Assembly: GCF_013410115.1 (NCBI RefSeq)
Contig: NZ_JACCCV010000002.1
Span: 372,001-436,000, forward strand
Reading direction: 5' to 3'
DNA: 64,000 nt
DNA from: Tunturiibacter gelidiferens
GTDB taxonomy: Bacteria; Acidobacteriota; Terriglobia; Terriglobales; Acidobacteriaceae
The notes below the pieces were generated by a model, which was not told the DNA's origin, ran no database searches, and saw nothing but the letters and a program-made list of their open reading frames with translations. The position numbers and the translations under genes are program-made. Below, piece by piece: positions 51,801 to 61,238 of this stretch; position 1 is the first letter of the stretch; every line of letters begins with the position of its first letter.

Positions 51801-54133
51801 CGTTCGCTCCAACGAACGTTGCGGAAGCCCGCGGTTGCCGGCGCGGCGACGGTGCGGAGCCAGGTGGCGAGGTTCAGGTAGTCTTCTGCAACAGGGGCGT
51901 CGGGTGCGTAGTCGACTACGGTCATGCCCTCGGCGAGGGCTTCGCTGACGGACTGTGCGCGGCGGATGACGAAGGGGAGGAGGCGATCTCCTAACTGCCG
52001 GCGCATCACCTCACGGACGTCGAGGTGCAGCGGCAGCGAGGTGTCGAACTGATTGAGCACGTAGAAGGGCTGCAGGGGGCGACCGTCGCCGTCATTGACA
52101 CCGCTGAAAAACTTTTCGACGGTTTGAAGGCTGATGACTGAGTTCATATCGGGCGCGACGGGAACGAGGATGGTCGGGCTCATGCGGGACATGCGGCGGA
52201 CGATCCAACTGGAGCCCACGGTGAGGTCGAGCAGAATGCGGTGGGCGCCGCGGCCGTTGCTGATAATCTCCTCGGCGAGCAGCTCCTGCGCCTCATCGCC
52301 GGTGGTCTTGTGGTCGACGTCGTAGCTGACGAGGTAGATGGGAGCGTCGGTGCTGCCGCTGGGAGGGGAAAACGTGCGGACGGTGCCGTGACGAAGTTCG
52401 CTGGCGCCGAAGTAGAACGGAAGCAGGCCGTGAGAGGTGGTGTCGGTGAGCAGAACTTTTTCTCCCATAGAAGAGAGAGCCCGACCTACCGTCGCGACGA
52501 GGCTGGTCTTGCCGACTCCGCCAGCGAGAGAGAAGACGGCGAGGACGGGGGTGCGGGTCTCTTTTTGACGCACGGGAGCAGCTTCGGGCTGATCCTGTCC
52601 GGGCTGCTCGAAGACGCCCTTGAGGGCATACCAGCGGGCGGCGACGCGTTCCCTGGAGTGCTGGAGGGTGTCGGCTACGGAGGATTGAGAGGTTGGCGGC
52701 TGCGGGGCGAGCGGCTTTGGAGTGATGGGCTGAGCGGGTGGAGCGTAGAGCCAGGCCGGGCCGGCTGGATCGGCTTGGAAGGCCGGCCGTGCAGAGGCCA
52801 ATGGCGCGGGCTCAGCAGAAGGATCTGCAGAGGTGCGACGGGGCGGTTCGGATGGACTGTGCGGCTGTTGGTAGTCGAAGTCGTCCTGGGCCCGGCGACC
52901 GCGGGTGGAGTCCGAGGGTACCAGCGCTTGAGAGAACGGCGAGACGGGTCTTGGGGGTGTAGCAGAGATGGGCGGCGCAGAGCGAAAGGCTCCCGACAAC
53001 CTTGGGCGAGTCGGTGTACCTGGCGAAAGATTTGACGAAGAATCCCGTGTGGAATCGAGCGGCGCATCAACCGATGTCTTTGAAGGATCCTTTGCAGACG
53101 GAGAACGGGGATCCAGGTTTGTTGACGACGCGGGTTCGCTCTGAGACGTCGGTGACTCGACGCGTGGCTGAGGGTCGGTGCGACGTTGACCCTGGAGCGG
53201 GGCCGTGCCTTCGTTTGAGGGCGAAAGAGGCGACGGAGCGGGCTGTTCGGAGATCGGCTTCATGTCCTGGGATAAAAGAGGTGCAGGCACAGCACGGTTT
53301 TGCGTAGGAATCGAATGTCTGATTGGATCAGGAGTAGTGTACTCGGCTTGAGAGTCGTCGGGGCCGCGATAAATCTGACGGACACCGGAAGCTTCGTCTG
53401 GGCGGTAGCCCTGGGGGCGGCGTGGGGTCATATTTTGTTTAACGTAAACCCGCGGTTCTGGCTGTATTGGATCGCTGCTCAGGGGCGATTCCTGGGGAGA
53501 AACTGACGGTTGGCGCAGTGCGGCGTCGGTGACCTGGCGAAGATTTGGCTGGGGGGACGGCGAACTCGAGGATTGAGGGTGAGGAGAGTAGGGGTCCGAG
53601 CTTCGGCCGGGAAGCTCTGAATTATCTTCTGCGGCTCTGCGGCGAATCTCCGAGTCTGCGTATCGAGCGGCTTGTCGCTGGGCGGAGGCGTGGGCCTCCG
53701 CGATCTCACGCTCTTCACGACGGGCGGCCGCTTCGGCAACGGCGGCAACTTCGGCGCGGCGAGCGGCTTCCAGGCGTTCGGCTGCGGCTGTCCGGGCGGC
53801 TTCTTCCGCCTCGCGCAGCGCGCGCCGCCTATGGGAGTCGGAGTCTTCGGAATAAGGATCGAGCGCGATCTTCGATGCGTTGCGTGCGGCGGCATCTGCG
53901 GTTGCGGCTGCGTCTTCGGCTTCGGCCTGAGCCAGTAAGGCTTGCTCCCGCACCTGCTCGGCGGCGCGATGTCTCAGCTGCGCACGATACTCACGACGCG
54001 AGGCTGAGAAGTCGCGGTACTTGGCTCCGTGAAGATTTGCCCAGGAATAAAGTACAGCAACATCTTCGGGTGTTTCTGTTACTGCGAGATCCTCGACCTT
54101 GTCGGTGATCTTGTCTGTGCCGCGAGAGTCCAT
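51797..54133 (-). CDS. bcsQ: BcsQ-like ParA-type ATPase with long N-terminal extension
   Basis: 778 residues. The C-terminal ~240 residues are a MinD/ParA-type ATPase (SLAGGVGKTSLVATVGRALS for Walker A; ILLDLTVGSSWIVRRM; VPVAPDMNSVISLQTVEKFF), as in BcsQ (YhjQ), which supports polar cellulose synthase assembly. Residues ~20-50 (DVAVLYSWANLHGAKYRDFS) resemble the BcsR-like segment found near bcsQ. Between them lies an Ala/Glu/Arg-rich coiled coil (~55-180) and ~330 residues of Pro/Ser/Gln-rich low complexity. This looks like a BcsR-BcsQ fusion, with the middle region likely disordered. The gene is first of the bcs operon. Confidence 0.8.
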   Translation of the reverse strand: MDSRGTDKITDKVEDLAVTETPEDVAVLYSWANLHGAKYRDFSASRREYRAQLRHRAAEQVREQALLAQAEAEDAAATADAAARNASKIALDPYSEDSDSHRRRALREAEEAARTAAAERLEAARRAEVAAVAEAAARREEREIAEAHASAQRQAARYADSEIRRRAAEDNSELPGRSSDPYSPHPQSSSSPSPQPNLRQVTDAALRQPSVSPQESPLSSDPIQPEPRVYVKQNMTPRRPQGYRPDEASGVRQIYRGPDDSQAEYTTPDPIRHSIPTQNRAVPAPLLSQDMKPISEQPAPSPLSPSNEGTAPLQGQRRTDPQPRVESPTSQSEPASSTNLDPRSPSAKDPSKTSVDAPLDSTRDSSSNLSPGTPTRPRLSGAFRSAPPISATPPRPVSPFSQALVPSDSTRGRRAQDDFDYQQPHSPSEPPRRTSADPSAEPAPLASARPAFQADPAGPAWLYAPPAQPITPKPLAPQPPTSQSSVADTLQHSRERVAARWYALKGVFEQPGQDQPEAAPVRQKETRTPVLAVFSLAGGVGKTSLVATVGRALSSMGEKVLLTDTTSHGLLPFYFGASELRHGTVRTFSPPSGSTDAPIYLVSYDVDHKTTGDEAQELLAEEIISNGRGAHRILLDLTVGSSWIVRRMSRMSPTILVPVAPDMNSVISLQTVEKFFSGVNDGDGRPLQPFYVLNQFDTSLPLHLDVREVMRRQLGDRLLPFVIRRAQSVSEALAEGMTVVDYAPDAPVAEDYLNLATWLRTVAAPATAGFRNVRWSER

Positions 54134-54578
54134 AGCTCTTGGTCCTATGAGTGAAGCGGATTCTTTTAGTTTGAACTGCGCCGGTTCGCTGCCAGCTCAA
54201 AGAGGTGGTTGCACCTGTTCCAATGCAATAGCCTGAGGCTACTGTGGGTGATACCCCAAGTCAATGAAACCGTTGTGCGACTTAAGTGTGAGAATTCAAT
54301 GGTGGCGCGGGTTTCCGCATCAATCCCGGCCAGATTTGGGGTGAAAACTGTCTTCCCGAAATGGAACTTTTCGGGTTCGATTCCGAAAAAGAACGGAACG
54401 GAGCATGACGTGCCTGGGAGACCTGTGTTGGGGGGGCGAGTCATGGCGCCGGCACAGAGAGCCTCCTTTTCCTCCGGGCGCAGTGATGGGAGCCGGTAAA
54501 AGCTTACGCTGGCGCTGGTTGAAGGCAACGTTCGTCTCTATCCATGGGTCCAAATGTGCTAACTTGGTAGTGTGGTCT
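54134..54578. other. 445 bp intergenic upstream of the bcs operon
   Basis: Between bcsQ and tRNA-Lys. Short open frames on both strands lack family resemblance or a ribosome-binding site. It should contain the bcs promoter, but I can name no binding site. Confidence 0.4.
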
Positions 54579-54654
54579 GAGAGCGTAGCTCAGTTGGTAG
54601 AGCATCGCCCTTTTAAGGCGTTGGTCCTGGGTTCGAGCCCCAGCGCTCTCACCA
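54579..54654 (+). tRNA. tRNA-Lys (anticodon TTT)
   Basis: 76 nt including encoded CCA. Acceptor GAGAGCG pairs with CGCTCTC; D arm GCTC...GAGC; anticodon loop CTTTTAA (anticodon TTT); T arm CTGGG-TTCGAGC-CCCAG. All arms pair well. No copied tail is seen after it, unlike the tRNA-Arg. Confidence 0.96.
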
Positions 54655-54850
54655 TAAATATCATAAAATCAGATACTTATAACTTCTTTCTAGATGGTCG
54701 AGCTCAAGAAATCGTCCCCAACCATGAAGAAAGAGTTCGGTGGCTTCAAGGACCCGGGCCCATGGGCCGCGGTGAGTTTTGCGCGATCAACAGAATGTCC
54801 GGTTCAACAACTTTCAATCCTCGACTTTTCGGTAGAAGGGCTCACGTAAG

Positions 54851-56407
54851 TTGTTGAGACACCCGGTTACAACCGCCTTCGGCGCAAGCACAATCGTCCT
54901 GCTGACCCTGCTGGAGCCATTAGCGTCCCCTTTGCACACGGAGTTTTACCACTTGACGGGGTCAGTCAGTGCGGTGCTCGTGCCGGTATTGCTGAACTTC
55001 GCCGGGGTGTGGCTGGCGCTGTCTCTCCTACTCGTGTGGGGAAACGAACATCCACTATTCAACTCATGGGTGTGGGGCGCTTTAGGAATTGCCCTCAGCT
55101 GGATGGTGCTGAAAGACTGGTGTGCCTTGCGAGGAGATCCTGTTCCCAGCATTGTCAACGTTGCCTTTGCCGTTGTGGTTTGCATGATCGTCATTTCGGC
55201 GGCGGCTTGGCGTTCTCGCGTTCAACCGATTTTGCATCGTGTGAAGCAATTGGCGGTACTGATACTCGGATTTGCAGCGCTGAGCGGGATGGTGATCGTT
55301 GCGCAGGCGATGTTGTTCTCATGGCAGGCTCGTCATCTGAACGCTCCTCGCCCCCTGCATCAGCGAACGGGAATCAGCTCTTCTTCTCATCGTCACGGGC
55401 GAATCATCTGGATTCTCTTTGATGAACTTTCTTATCGGCAGGTCTATGAGCATCGCTATCCTGGCCTCGAGTTGCCTGCCTTCACCCAGTTGGCTCGTAC
55501 CGCAACGGTCTTCACGCATACTGTCCCGAGCGGTCTGTATACAGAACAGGTACTTCCTTCCCTCTTCTCAGGACAACGATACGATGGCGTACGGATCTCT
55601 GTTGTCGGCTGGCCTCTTGAGGTGCATCAACGATCTACGGGGACGTGGAGTATTTTAGATCCTCACAAAACAGTCTTTCAGGACGCGCTCGATGCGGGTT
55701 ACACGACAGCAGTGGCGGGGTGGTACAACCCCTATTGCCGCATTCTGCCCGAGGTTCTCGACCGGTGTTTCTGGACAAGTCATATAGCTCTGCCCGGTGG
55801 GATGTATCCGGAACAAAGCATCGGCTGGAACAGCGAGCAGCCAGCAATAGATCATCTTGTAAATCTTGCCAGGCTTGTGCATCTGTTTCCGCGTCGGAAC
55901 GCTCCTTCGGCCGAACTCAGACTCCATCAACAGGACTACCAAGAGATTGTCGCTGCAGGAGACGAACTTCTGCGAGACCCATCGGTAGACTTCATTCTTT
56001 TACATATGCCTATCCCGCATCCGGGAGGAATCTACAATCGGCATACGGGTAGTTTCGAGGTATCTCACCCAAGCTACCTTGACAACCTTGCACTGTGCGA
56101 TGTGTACCTGGCGCATGTCCGGCATGAACTGGAAGAGAATGGCACCTGGAACGACTCGACGCTGGTGATTATGGGCGATCACTCATGGCGAGTTAGCCTG
56201 TTCTGGGCGAAGGCTGCGGGGTGGACGGAAGAGGAACGCATTGCTTCAGACAATGTTCGATTTGACGACAGGCCTGCTTATATCGTGAAGCTTCCCTCGC
56301 AAACTACTCCTGCGCGAATTGACGAGCCGTTTGATTCGATAAGAACGCGGGAGCTCTTCGACAAGTTATTTACGGGACAGATCACTACACCAGCGCAGCT
56401 TAAGTGA
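54851..56407 (+). CDS. Membrane sulfatase/alkaline-phosphatase superfamily protein
   Basis: 518 residues from a TTG at 54851 (weak ribosome-binding site; the start may be a few codons off). Five hydrophobic helices fill residues ~5-155, then a periplasmic hydrolase begins RIIWILFDELSYRQVYE, whose Asp/Glu fit the metal site. GLYTEQVLPSLFSGQRY holds candidate Thr/Ser nucleophile residues, and LVIMGDHSWRVSLFWAK near the C-terminus is the second metal block. Architecture is that of phosphoglycerol or phosphoethanolamine transferase-type enzymes or membrane sulfatases. The substrate is unknown. It follows tRNA-Lys by 196 nt. Confidence 0.8.
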   Translation: MLRHPVTTAFGASTIVLLTLLEPLASPLHTEFYHLTGSVSAVLVPVLLNFAGVWLALSLLLVWGNEHPLFNSWVWGALGIALSWMVLKDWCALRGDPVPSIVNVAFAVVVCMIVISAAAWRSRVQPILHRVKQLAVLILGFAALSGMVIVAQAMLFSWQARHLNAPRPLHQRTGISSSSHRHGRIIWILFDELSYRQVYEHRYPGLELPAFTQLARTATVFTHTVPSGLYTEQVLPSLFSGQRYDGVRISVVGWPLEVHQRSTGTWSILDPHKTVFQDALDAGYTTAVAGWYNPYCRILPEVLDRCFWTSHIALPGGMYPEQSIGWNSEQPAIDHLVNLARLVHLFPRRNAPSAELRLHQQDYQEIVAAGDELLRDPSVDFILLHMPIPHPGGIYNRHTGSFEVSHPSYLDNLALCDVYLAHVRHELEENGTWNDSTLVIMGDHSWRVSLFWAKAAGWTEEERIASDNVRFDDRPAYIVKLPSQTTPARIDEPFDSIRTRELFDKLFTGQITTPAQLK

Positions 56408-56622
56408 TCGATGATGTCCTCACTAGTACCGACCAACGCATACCCTGCTGCGCCGATCGACGCATGGGCGTATTGAATCAACACTGAAATATTTCTTGAG
56501 AGAGTGCTCAATGACCGGCGAGACAGCAGGCGAAACGACTCTCTGAGATCGCGCATGCCGCCGCACCTGTTGGACGACGGAAGAAGCTGGAGTGTAATCT
56601 TTCTGCAAGCAAAAGGAGGTCT

Positions 56623-57336
56623 ATGCTGCGTCGTGAATTCGTACGCTGTGTCATCTCGGTAGGACTTCTACCGAAGGCACTGCTTGCCCAGCAGACAGCG
56701 AGTCCTGAGCCGCCACCTCCAGCTCCCACTCCGTGGACGCTGGGGCTGAATCCCAAGACGCCGCTGCCTGTCACGGAAGTGGCCGATGGGATCGCAGAGA
56801 TCGATGCGAGCTTTTTTACTCCGTCTCAACTTGCGACGTTCACGCGGCTCTGCGATTTGCTGCTGCCAGCGGTAGCGAATAAGCCCGGCGCGCTTCTGGC
56901 AGGGACACCCATGTTCCTCGACTCCCTGATTGGCAGCTCGCCCGAGGTGCGCAAGAAGCTCTATCGCGACGGCCTCGATTGGCTCAACGCAAAGGCAAAG
57001 ACCAAGTACAAGATGATGTTCGCGCAGTTGAACGCGACTCAGGCGGATGCGCTCATCAAGCCCTGGCTGCGTACGTGGATGACGGACCATCCCCCGACCG
57101 AGCCGCACGCAGACTTCATCAACATCGCACATGAAGACATCCGGACTGCGACCATGAACTCGAAGGCCTGGGACGATGCCGGCGCGGCTGCCGGGCAGGA
57201 CTGGGTGACGGGAGGGCTCTACTGGTCTCCGATCGAGCCGGATATGGCGAGCCTGGGCGCAACCTCTACAAACCTTCCGCCGCACGTAATGGCTGTCCCC
57301 AAGGCCGCGCACACCATGCCTTCCTACCCGCGTTAG
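56623..57336 (+). CDS. Gluconate 2-dehydrogenase subunit 3-like protein
   Basis: 237 residues with an AAAGGAGG ribosome-binding site before the ATG. A short hydrophobic signal-like start (RREFVRCVISVGLLPK) resembles a Tat signal. FFTPSQLATFTRLCDLLLPA and PMFLDSLIGSSPEVRKKLYR, with GLDWLNAKAKTKY, are the hallmarks of the gluconate_2-dh3 family. It is the small subunit of membrane-linked GMC dehydrogenase complexes, probably escorting the flavin subunit through Tat. The flavin subunit gene follows after 25 nt. The cytochrome subunit usual in such operons is not adjacent. Confidence 0.88.
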   Translation: MLRREFVRCVISVGLLPKALLAQQTASPEPPPPAPTPWTLGLNPKTPLPVTEVADGIAEIDASFFTPSQLATFTRLCDLLLPAVANKPGALLAGTPMFLDSLIGSSPEVRKKLYRDGLDWLNAKAKTKYKMMFAQLNATQADALIKPWLRTWMTDHPPTEPHADFINIAHEDIRTATMNSKAWDDAGAAAGQDWVTGGLYWSPIEPDMASLGATSTNLPPHVMAVPKAAHTMPSYPR

Positions 57337-57361
57337 AAGTGAGTGACTCCTAGAAAACATA

Positions 57362-58933
57362 ATGACAGACACAACATTCGATGTACTCATTGTCGGGTCG
57401 GGGCACGCTGGAGGCATGGCTGCCAAGATTCTGACGGAAAAGGGCATGCGGTGCCTGATGCTGAACGCGGGCCCCGTGGCCGACGTAGCCAGAGATGCAC
57501 AACGCAAGCCAGCATACGATCTGCCATATCGCGGCTTCAAACCACCAGGTCGGCTGGAGCACGTCTTCCAGGCCAACGAGTTCAATGCAAACGTCTGGGT
57601 GGATGAAGAAGAAGTTCCCTACACGTTCGATCCCGCGGCTCCTTACAACTGGGTGCGGGTGCGTTTGTTCGGTGGCCGCTCACTGTTCTGGTCGCGTCAG
57701 TCGTTCCGTTTGAGCGACTACGAGTTCAAGGCCAAATCGCATGACGGCTTCGGCGAAGACTGGCCCATCAGTCTCTCCGACCTGGCGCCGTACTATTCGC
57801 GGGTGGAGGAGATCTTCCAGGTGGCGGGCGCGCAGGACGGGCCGCCACAGATGCCGAATGGCAACTTCGTTCCTGTCGACGATGTGTGGTCGGAGTCGAT
57901 GCAGCGGTTTATCAAGGCTTCGCAGGCGTACGACATGCCGGTCTGCAAGCAACGCCGCGCGCAAGGCCGCGACGGTCTCGCGAGTTCTGTGAATCTTCTG
58001 CTGCCGGATGCAGAACGGACCGGCAAGCTGACCTCAATCGCCAATGCAGTCGTTCGGCAGATAACGGTTGATCCGAACACCGGCCAGCCAAATGGATGCC
58101 ACTTCATTGACCGGCTCTCGCGACGGGAGATGCATGTGAAGGCCCGCGTGGTTGTGTTAGCCGCGGGAACGCTTGAGAGCACGCGCCTGTTGTTGAACTC
58201 AAATCTCGGCAACTCGAGCGGCGTTATGGGGCACTTCCTGATGGACCAGATCTACGGACCGGGCGTTACCTGCTCGGTGCCTGAGGCGCGGAACGGTAAG
58301 GCAACAGAACAGTTGATGGGCGGCTCAGCAATCGTTCCGCGTTTCCGTAACATTACGACGAAGTATGACAAGTTTTTGCGCGGCTACGCGTTGAATGTAA
58401 CCAGCCGCATGGGTGGGGTCGAGCCACGCAACTTCGCGGCCTATGGTGCTGAGCTGCAGCAGAAGCTGCACGAATACAACGGAAGCGGGTTCTACATCAC
58501 GGTGATGGGCGAGGTACTCGGGCGCTACGAGAATCACGTCCGCATCGACAAAGAAAAGGTCGACGCGTGGGGTATTCCAGTGCTGCATATCGAGACCCGG
58601 TATACCGACAACGAGTTAAATATGGCGAAGGACGCGGTCGAAGTTGGCTGCTCCATCGCGGATGCGGCTGGATTCGAAGTGCTTTCGAAGAACGTCGTCC
58701 CAAATCCGCCGGGATACAGCATTCATGAGGTCGGCACCTGTCGCATGGGCGATGATCCAAAGAAGAGCGTGCTGAATAAGTGGTGCCAGAGCCAGGATCA
58801 TAAGAATCTATTCGTCGTCGATGGAGCCAGCTTTGTGAGTGCGGGTTGGCAGAACCCGACGATGACTATCCTGGCGCTCTCGATGCGCGCTTCCGAGTAT
58901 CTCGCTGGCGAGATGAGCAGAGGAAATGTTTAA
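57362..58933 (+). CDS. GMC family oxidoreductase (flavin subunit)
   Basis: 523 residues. N-terminal FDVLIVGSGHAGGMAAKIL is the FAD-binding motif; RVRLFGGRSLFWSRQSFRLS and VVLAAGTLESTRLLLNS follow, and the C-terminal SIHEVGTCRMGDDPKKSVLN and PTMTILALSMRASEYLA hold the catalytic His/Asn-type region of GMC dehydrogenases. There is no signal peptide, which fits export with the Tat-signal subunit encoded upstream. It should oxidise a sugar or alcohol in the periplasm and pass electrons to a carrier; the substrate is unknown. It is convergent with the ATP-grasp gene (23 nt gap). Confidence 0.92.
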   Translation: MTDTTFDVLIVGSGHAGGMAAKILTEKGMRCLMLNAGPVADVARDAQRKPAYDLPYRGFKPPGRLEHVFQANEFNANVWVDEEEVPYTFDPAAPYNWVRVRLFGGRSLFWSRQSFRLSDYEFKAKSHDGFGEDWPISLSDLAPYYSRVEEIFQVAGAQDGPPQMPNGNFVPVDDVWSESMQRFIKASQAYDMPVCKQRRAQGRDGLASSVNLLLPDAERTGKLTSIANAVVRQITVDPNTGQPNGCHFIDRLSRREMHVKARVVVLAAGTLESTRLLLNSNLGNSSGVMGHFLMDQIYGPGVTCSVPEARNGKATEQLMGGSAIVPRFRNITTKYDKFLRGYALNVTSRMGGVEPRNFAAYGAELQQKLHEYNGSGFYITVMGEVLGRYENHVRIDKEKVDAWGIPVLHIETRYTDNELNMAKDAVEVGCSIADAAGFEVLSKNVVPNPPGYSIHEVGTCRMGDDPKKSVLNKWCQSQDHKNLFVVDGASFVSAGWQNPTMTILALSMRASEYLAGEMSRGNV

Positions 58934-58956
58934 AGGAGACACCACCTGTGGCAACT

Positions 58957-60168
58957 CTAAGCTGTCGGTTTATCTGGAGGAGGAACGATGGCGCAGAAGT
59001 CTTCGAGGAAGCGGTGTGTGTATTGACCGATGAGTTCTTCGATGCGTTCGGCGGAGTCGGCACGAAGGATGAGGCCGGCATGGTGATGGCGACTGAGACG
59101 GTGAACGATCTCGGGCGCGTCGTAGGTGCTGGTGTCGGGATGCTCCTGTCGCGCGAGGCAGATGACGCTGCCGGCGTATTGGTGTTTTAGATTTGGGAGG
59201 GTGTACTCCATGTTGAGAAGCGTGGCGACTTCAATTCTCGCCCACTCGACCCAGGGGTTGATGCCGGATGCGAACTCGACGACATCGGCGATGTGAGCGC
59301 CGCCGACGCGGGCTGCGGTCTCGAGGAAGTAGAAGCTGCCGTCGGCCTCTGACTTGATGAACTCGGTGTGGGTGACACCAGAGACGAGACCAAGGGATTC
59401 AATCACCTGTTGGTGGATTGCGGCGAGAGCGAGCGCGTCGCTCGATTCCCTGTCCAGCGCGCGAGTGCTGAAGATGCCTCCCTGGTGCATCGTCTGCATG
59501 GGTGGCTTGCCATATTTGTAGGGTGCGCCGAAGAGTATCTTGCCGTTCCAGGTGACGCCTTCCATGTGAAAGATCTCGCCGGGGACGAAGCGCTCGAGGA
59601 CATAGTGCGACTGGAGGTCGCCTAGTTCGTCGAGGATGGGCCACAAGTCGTTGGGCGACTCGATTTTGCGGATTCCGATGGCAGAGGCGTTGGTGCGGGG
59701 CTTCAGCAGCCATGGTCCGGACACGCTATCGAGGAAGGAGTGAAGGTCGTCGTAGTTGAAGACTCCCGTGAACTCAGGAACGGGGACACCTTTTTGCTTC
59801 GCGCTTACACGCATGGCCAGCTTGTCGCGGAAGTTTCTGGTGAGTGATTCGCCCATTCCGGGGAGGCGCAGGTGTTCGCGCAGAAGAGCGGCGACTTCGA
59901 GGTCAAATTCGTCTAGCGCGACGATCCGGTCGATGTGGTTTGTGCGCGCGAGGTACGCGACGGTATTCAGGACCTGCTCGGGGGTGAGCTGCTCGGGCAT
60001 GGTGATTAGTTTGGTGAGCGATTCGCGGGGCCAGTCGGCGTGTTCGAGTTTGTCGACGGTGAGGAGGAGAAGGTCCGCGCCGAGACGCGCAGCCTCTTTC
60101 ATGAAGGGCTGCCCTTTTTCGTAGGTGCTGATGCAGAGAATCGTGGGGTTCCGTTGCGTATCAGTCAC
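58957..60168 (-). CDS. ATP-grasp domain protein
   Basis: 403 residues. The start is set at GTG 60168, which has GAGGAG 6 nt upstream; a TTG at 60195 is in frame but lacks support. The ATP-grasp fold is seen in LLKPRTNASAIGIRKIESP, HYVLERFVPGEIFHMEGVTW, FIKSEADGSFYFLETAARVG and GAHIADVVEFASGINPW; the N-terminal ~100 residues form the PreATP-grasp part (CISTYEKGQPFMKEAARLGA). Such enzymes ligate a carboxylate to an amine or thiol using ATP. The partner substrates cannot be read. It sits downstream of hldD on the same strand. Confidence 0.85.
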   Translation of the reverse strand: MTDTQRNPTILCISTYEKGQPFMKEAARLGADLLLLTVDKLEHADWPRESLTKLITMPEQLTPEQVLNTVAYLARTNHIDRIVALDEFDLEVAALLREHLRLPGMGESLTRNFRDKLAMRVSAKQKGVPVPEFTGVFNYDDLHSFLDSVSGPWLLKPRTNASAIGIRKIESPNDLWPILDELGDLQSHYVLERFVPGEIFHMEGVTWNGKILFGAPYKYGKPPMQTMHQGGIFSTRALDRESSDALALAAIHQQVIESLGLVSGVTHTEFIKSEADGSFYFLETAARVGGAHIADVVEFASGINPWVEWARIEVATLLNMEYTLPNLKHQYAGSVICLARQEHPDTSTYDAPEIVHRLSRHHHAGLILRADSAERIEELIGQYTHRFLEDFCAIVPPPDKPTA

Positions 60169-60254
60169 ACTGGCTCCTCTGGTCGGTAGGAACAAATTGC
60201 AGGTCGAACAGTTTGAGGTTTGGTTAGAGTACCTGTTTTTTTTGATGCGAGGAA

Positions 60255-61238
60255 TCAGTTTGCAGCGGGCTCCTCGGCGAAGGTTTGTTTTATACCATCC
60301 TCAAGTGCTGTAAAGGGCGCGGTGTAGCCTGCAGCACGGAGACCGGAGAGGTCGGCCTGGGTGTAGTGCTGGTAGCGGTCTTTCAGGTCACCTGGGAATG
60401 GAATGTATTCGATGTTGCCCTGGCCGTGAACCTGCATGAGCGACTCGGCGACAGCCTTGAAGGTGCGGGCTTCGCCGGTGCCTGCGTTGACGACGGCGTG
60501 GATGGGCTTTTTGGGACTCTCGGGGAGGAGGCCGGCGAAGAACATGTTGATGCGGGCGAGGTCTTTGACGAAGACGAAGTCGCGACGCTGCTCGCCGTCG
60601 GCGTAGCCGCCCGAGCCCTCGAACATCCGGATGGTGCCGGTGCCTTTGAGCTGGCGGGTGAAGTGGTGGATGACGCTGGCCATGCGGCCTTTGTGCTGTT
60701 CGCGCGGGCCGTAGACATTGAAGTAGCGCAGTCCGACGACGGTGCACTTCATGTCGTGAAGATGGCGGCGGACGTAGTTGTCGAAGACGAGCTTCGAGTA
60801 GCCGTAGACGTTGAGGGGGCGTTCGTTGGCGGGGATTTCGGTGAAGTTGGTGCTGGCTCCGTAGACAGCAGCGGTTGAGGCGTAGACCAGAGGAACTTTA
60901 CGTTCCAGTGCGAAGTGCAGCAACTCTTTGGAGTAGGTGAAGTTGTTGTCCATCATGTAACGACCGTCGTCTTCGAGGGTGTTCGAACAGGCGCCCTGAT
61001 GGAGGATGGCGCGGATTCTGGTGTTCTCGAAGTCGCCGGCTTTGAGTGCGGCGCGGAACTCGCGCTTGTCCATGTAGTCGGCATATTCGGCTCCGGCGAG
61101 ATTGAGGAACTTCGGGCCGGTGAGGTTGGCGGCGGGAGCGAAGTTGTCCACGAGCAGGATGTTGCGTTCGCCTGCGCGGTTGAGCTGCTGGATGAGGTTG
61201 CTGCCGATGAAGCCTGCTCCGCCGGTGACGATGATCAC
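60255..61238 (-). CDS. hldD: ADP-L-glycero-D-manno-heptose 6-epimerase, HldD
   Basis: 327 residues of the SDR-epimerase family. MIIVTGGAGFIGSNLIQQL is the NADP-binding motif and LLVDNFAPAANLTGPKFLNL follows it. The catalytic Tyr-Lys pair lies in VYGYSKLVFDNYVRRHL, with FNVYGPREQHKGRMASV typical of HldD. It makes ADP-L-glycero-beta-D-manno-heptose, the sugar donor for LPS inner core. The ATG overlaps the hldE stop by 4 nt (ATGA), so the two are translationally coupled. Confidence 0.94.
   Translation of the reverse strand: MIIVTGGAGFIGSNLIQQLNRAGERNILLVDNFAPAANLTGPKFLNLAGAEYADYMDKREFRAALKAGDFENTRIRAILHQGACSNTLEDDGRYMMDNNFTYSKELLHFALERKVPLVYASTAAVYGASTNFTEIPANERPLNVYGYSKLVFDNYVRRHLHDMKCTVVGLRYFNVYGPREQHKGRMASVIHHFTRQLKGTGTIRMFEGSGGYADGEQRRDFVFVKDLARINMFFAGLLPESPKKPIHAVVNAGTGEARTFKAVAESLMQVHGQGNIEYIPFPGDLKDRYQHYTQADLSGLRAAGYTAPFTALEDGIKQTFAEEPAAN

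Noticed and set aside
54166..54528. 120-codon minus frame upstream of bcsQ
   Set aside because: No ribosome-binding site and mixed, unfamiliar sequence; regarded as the operon upstream region.
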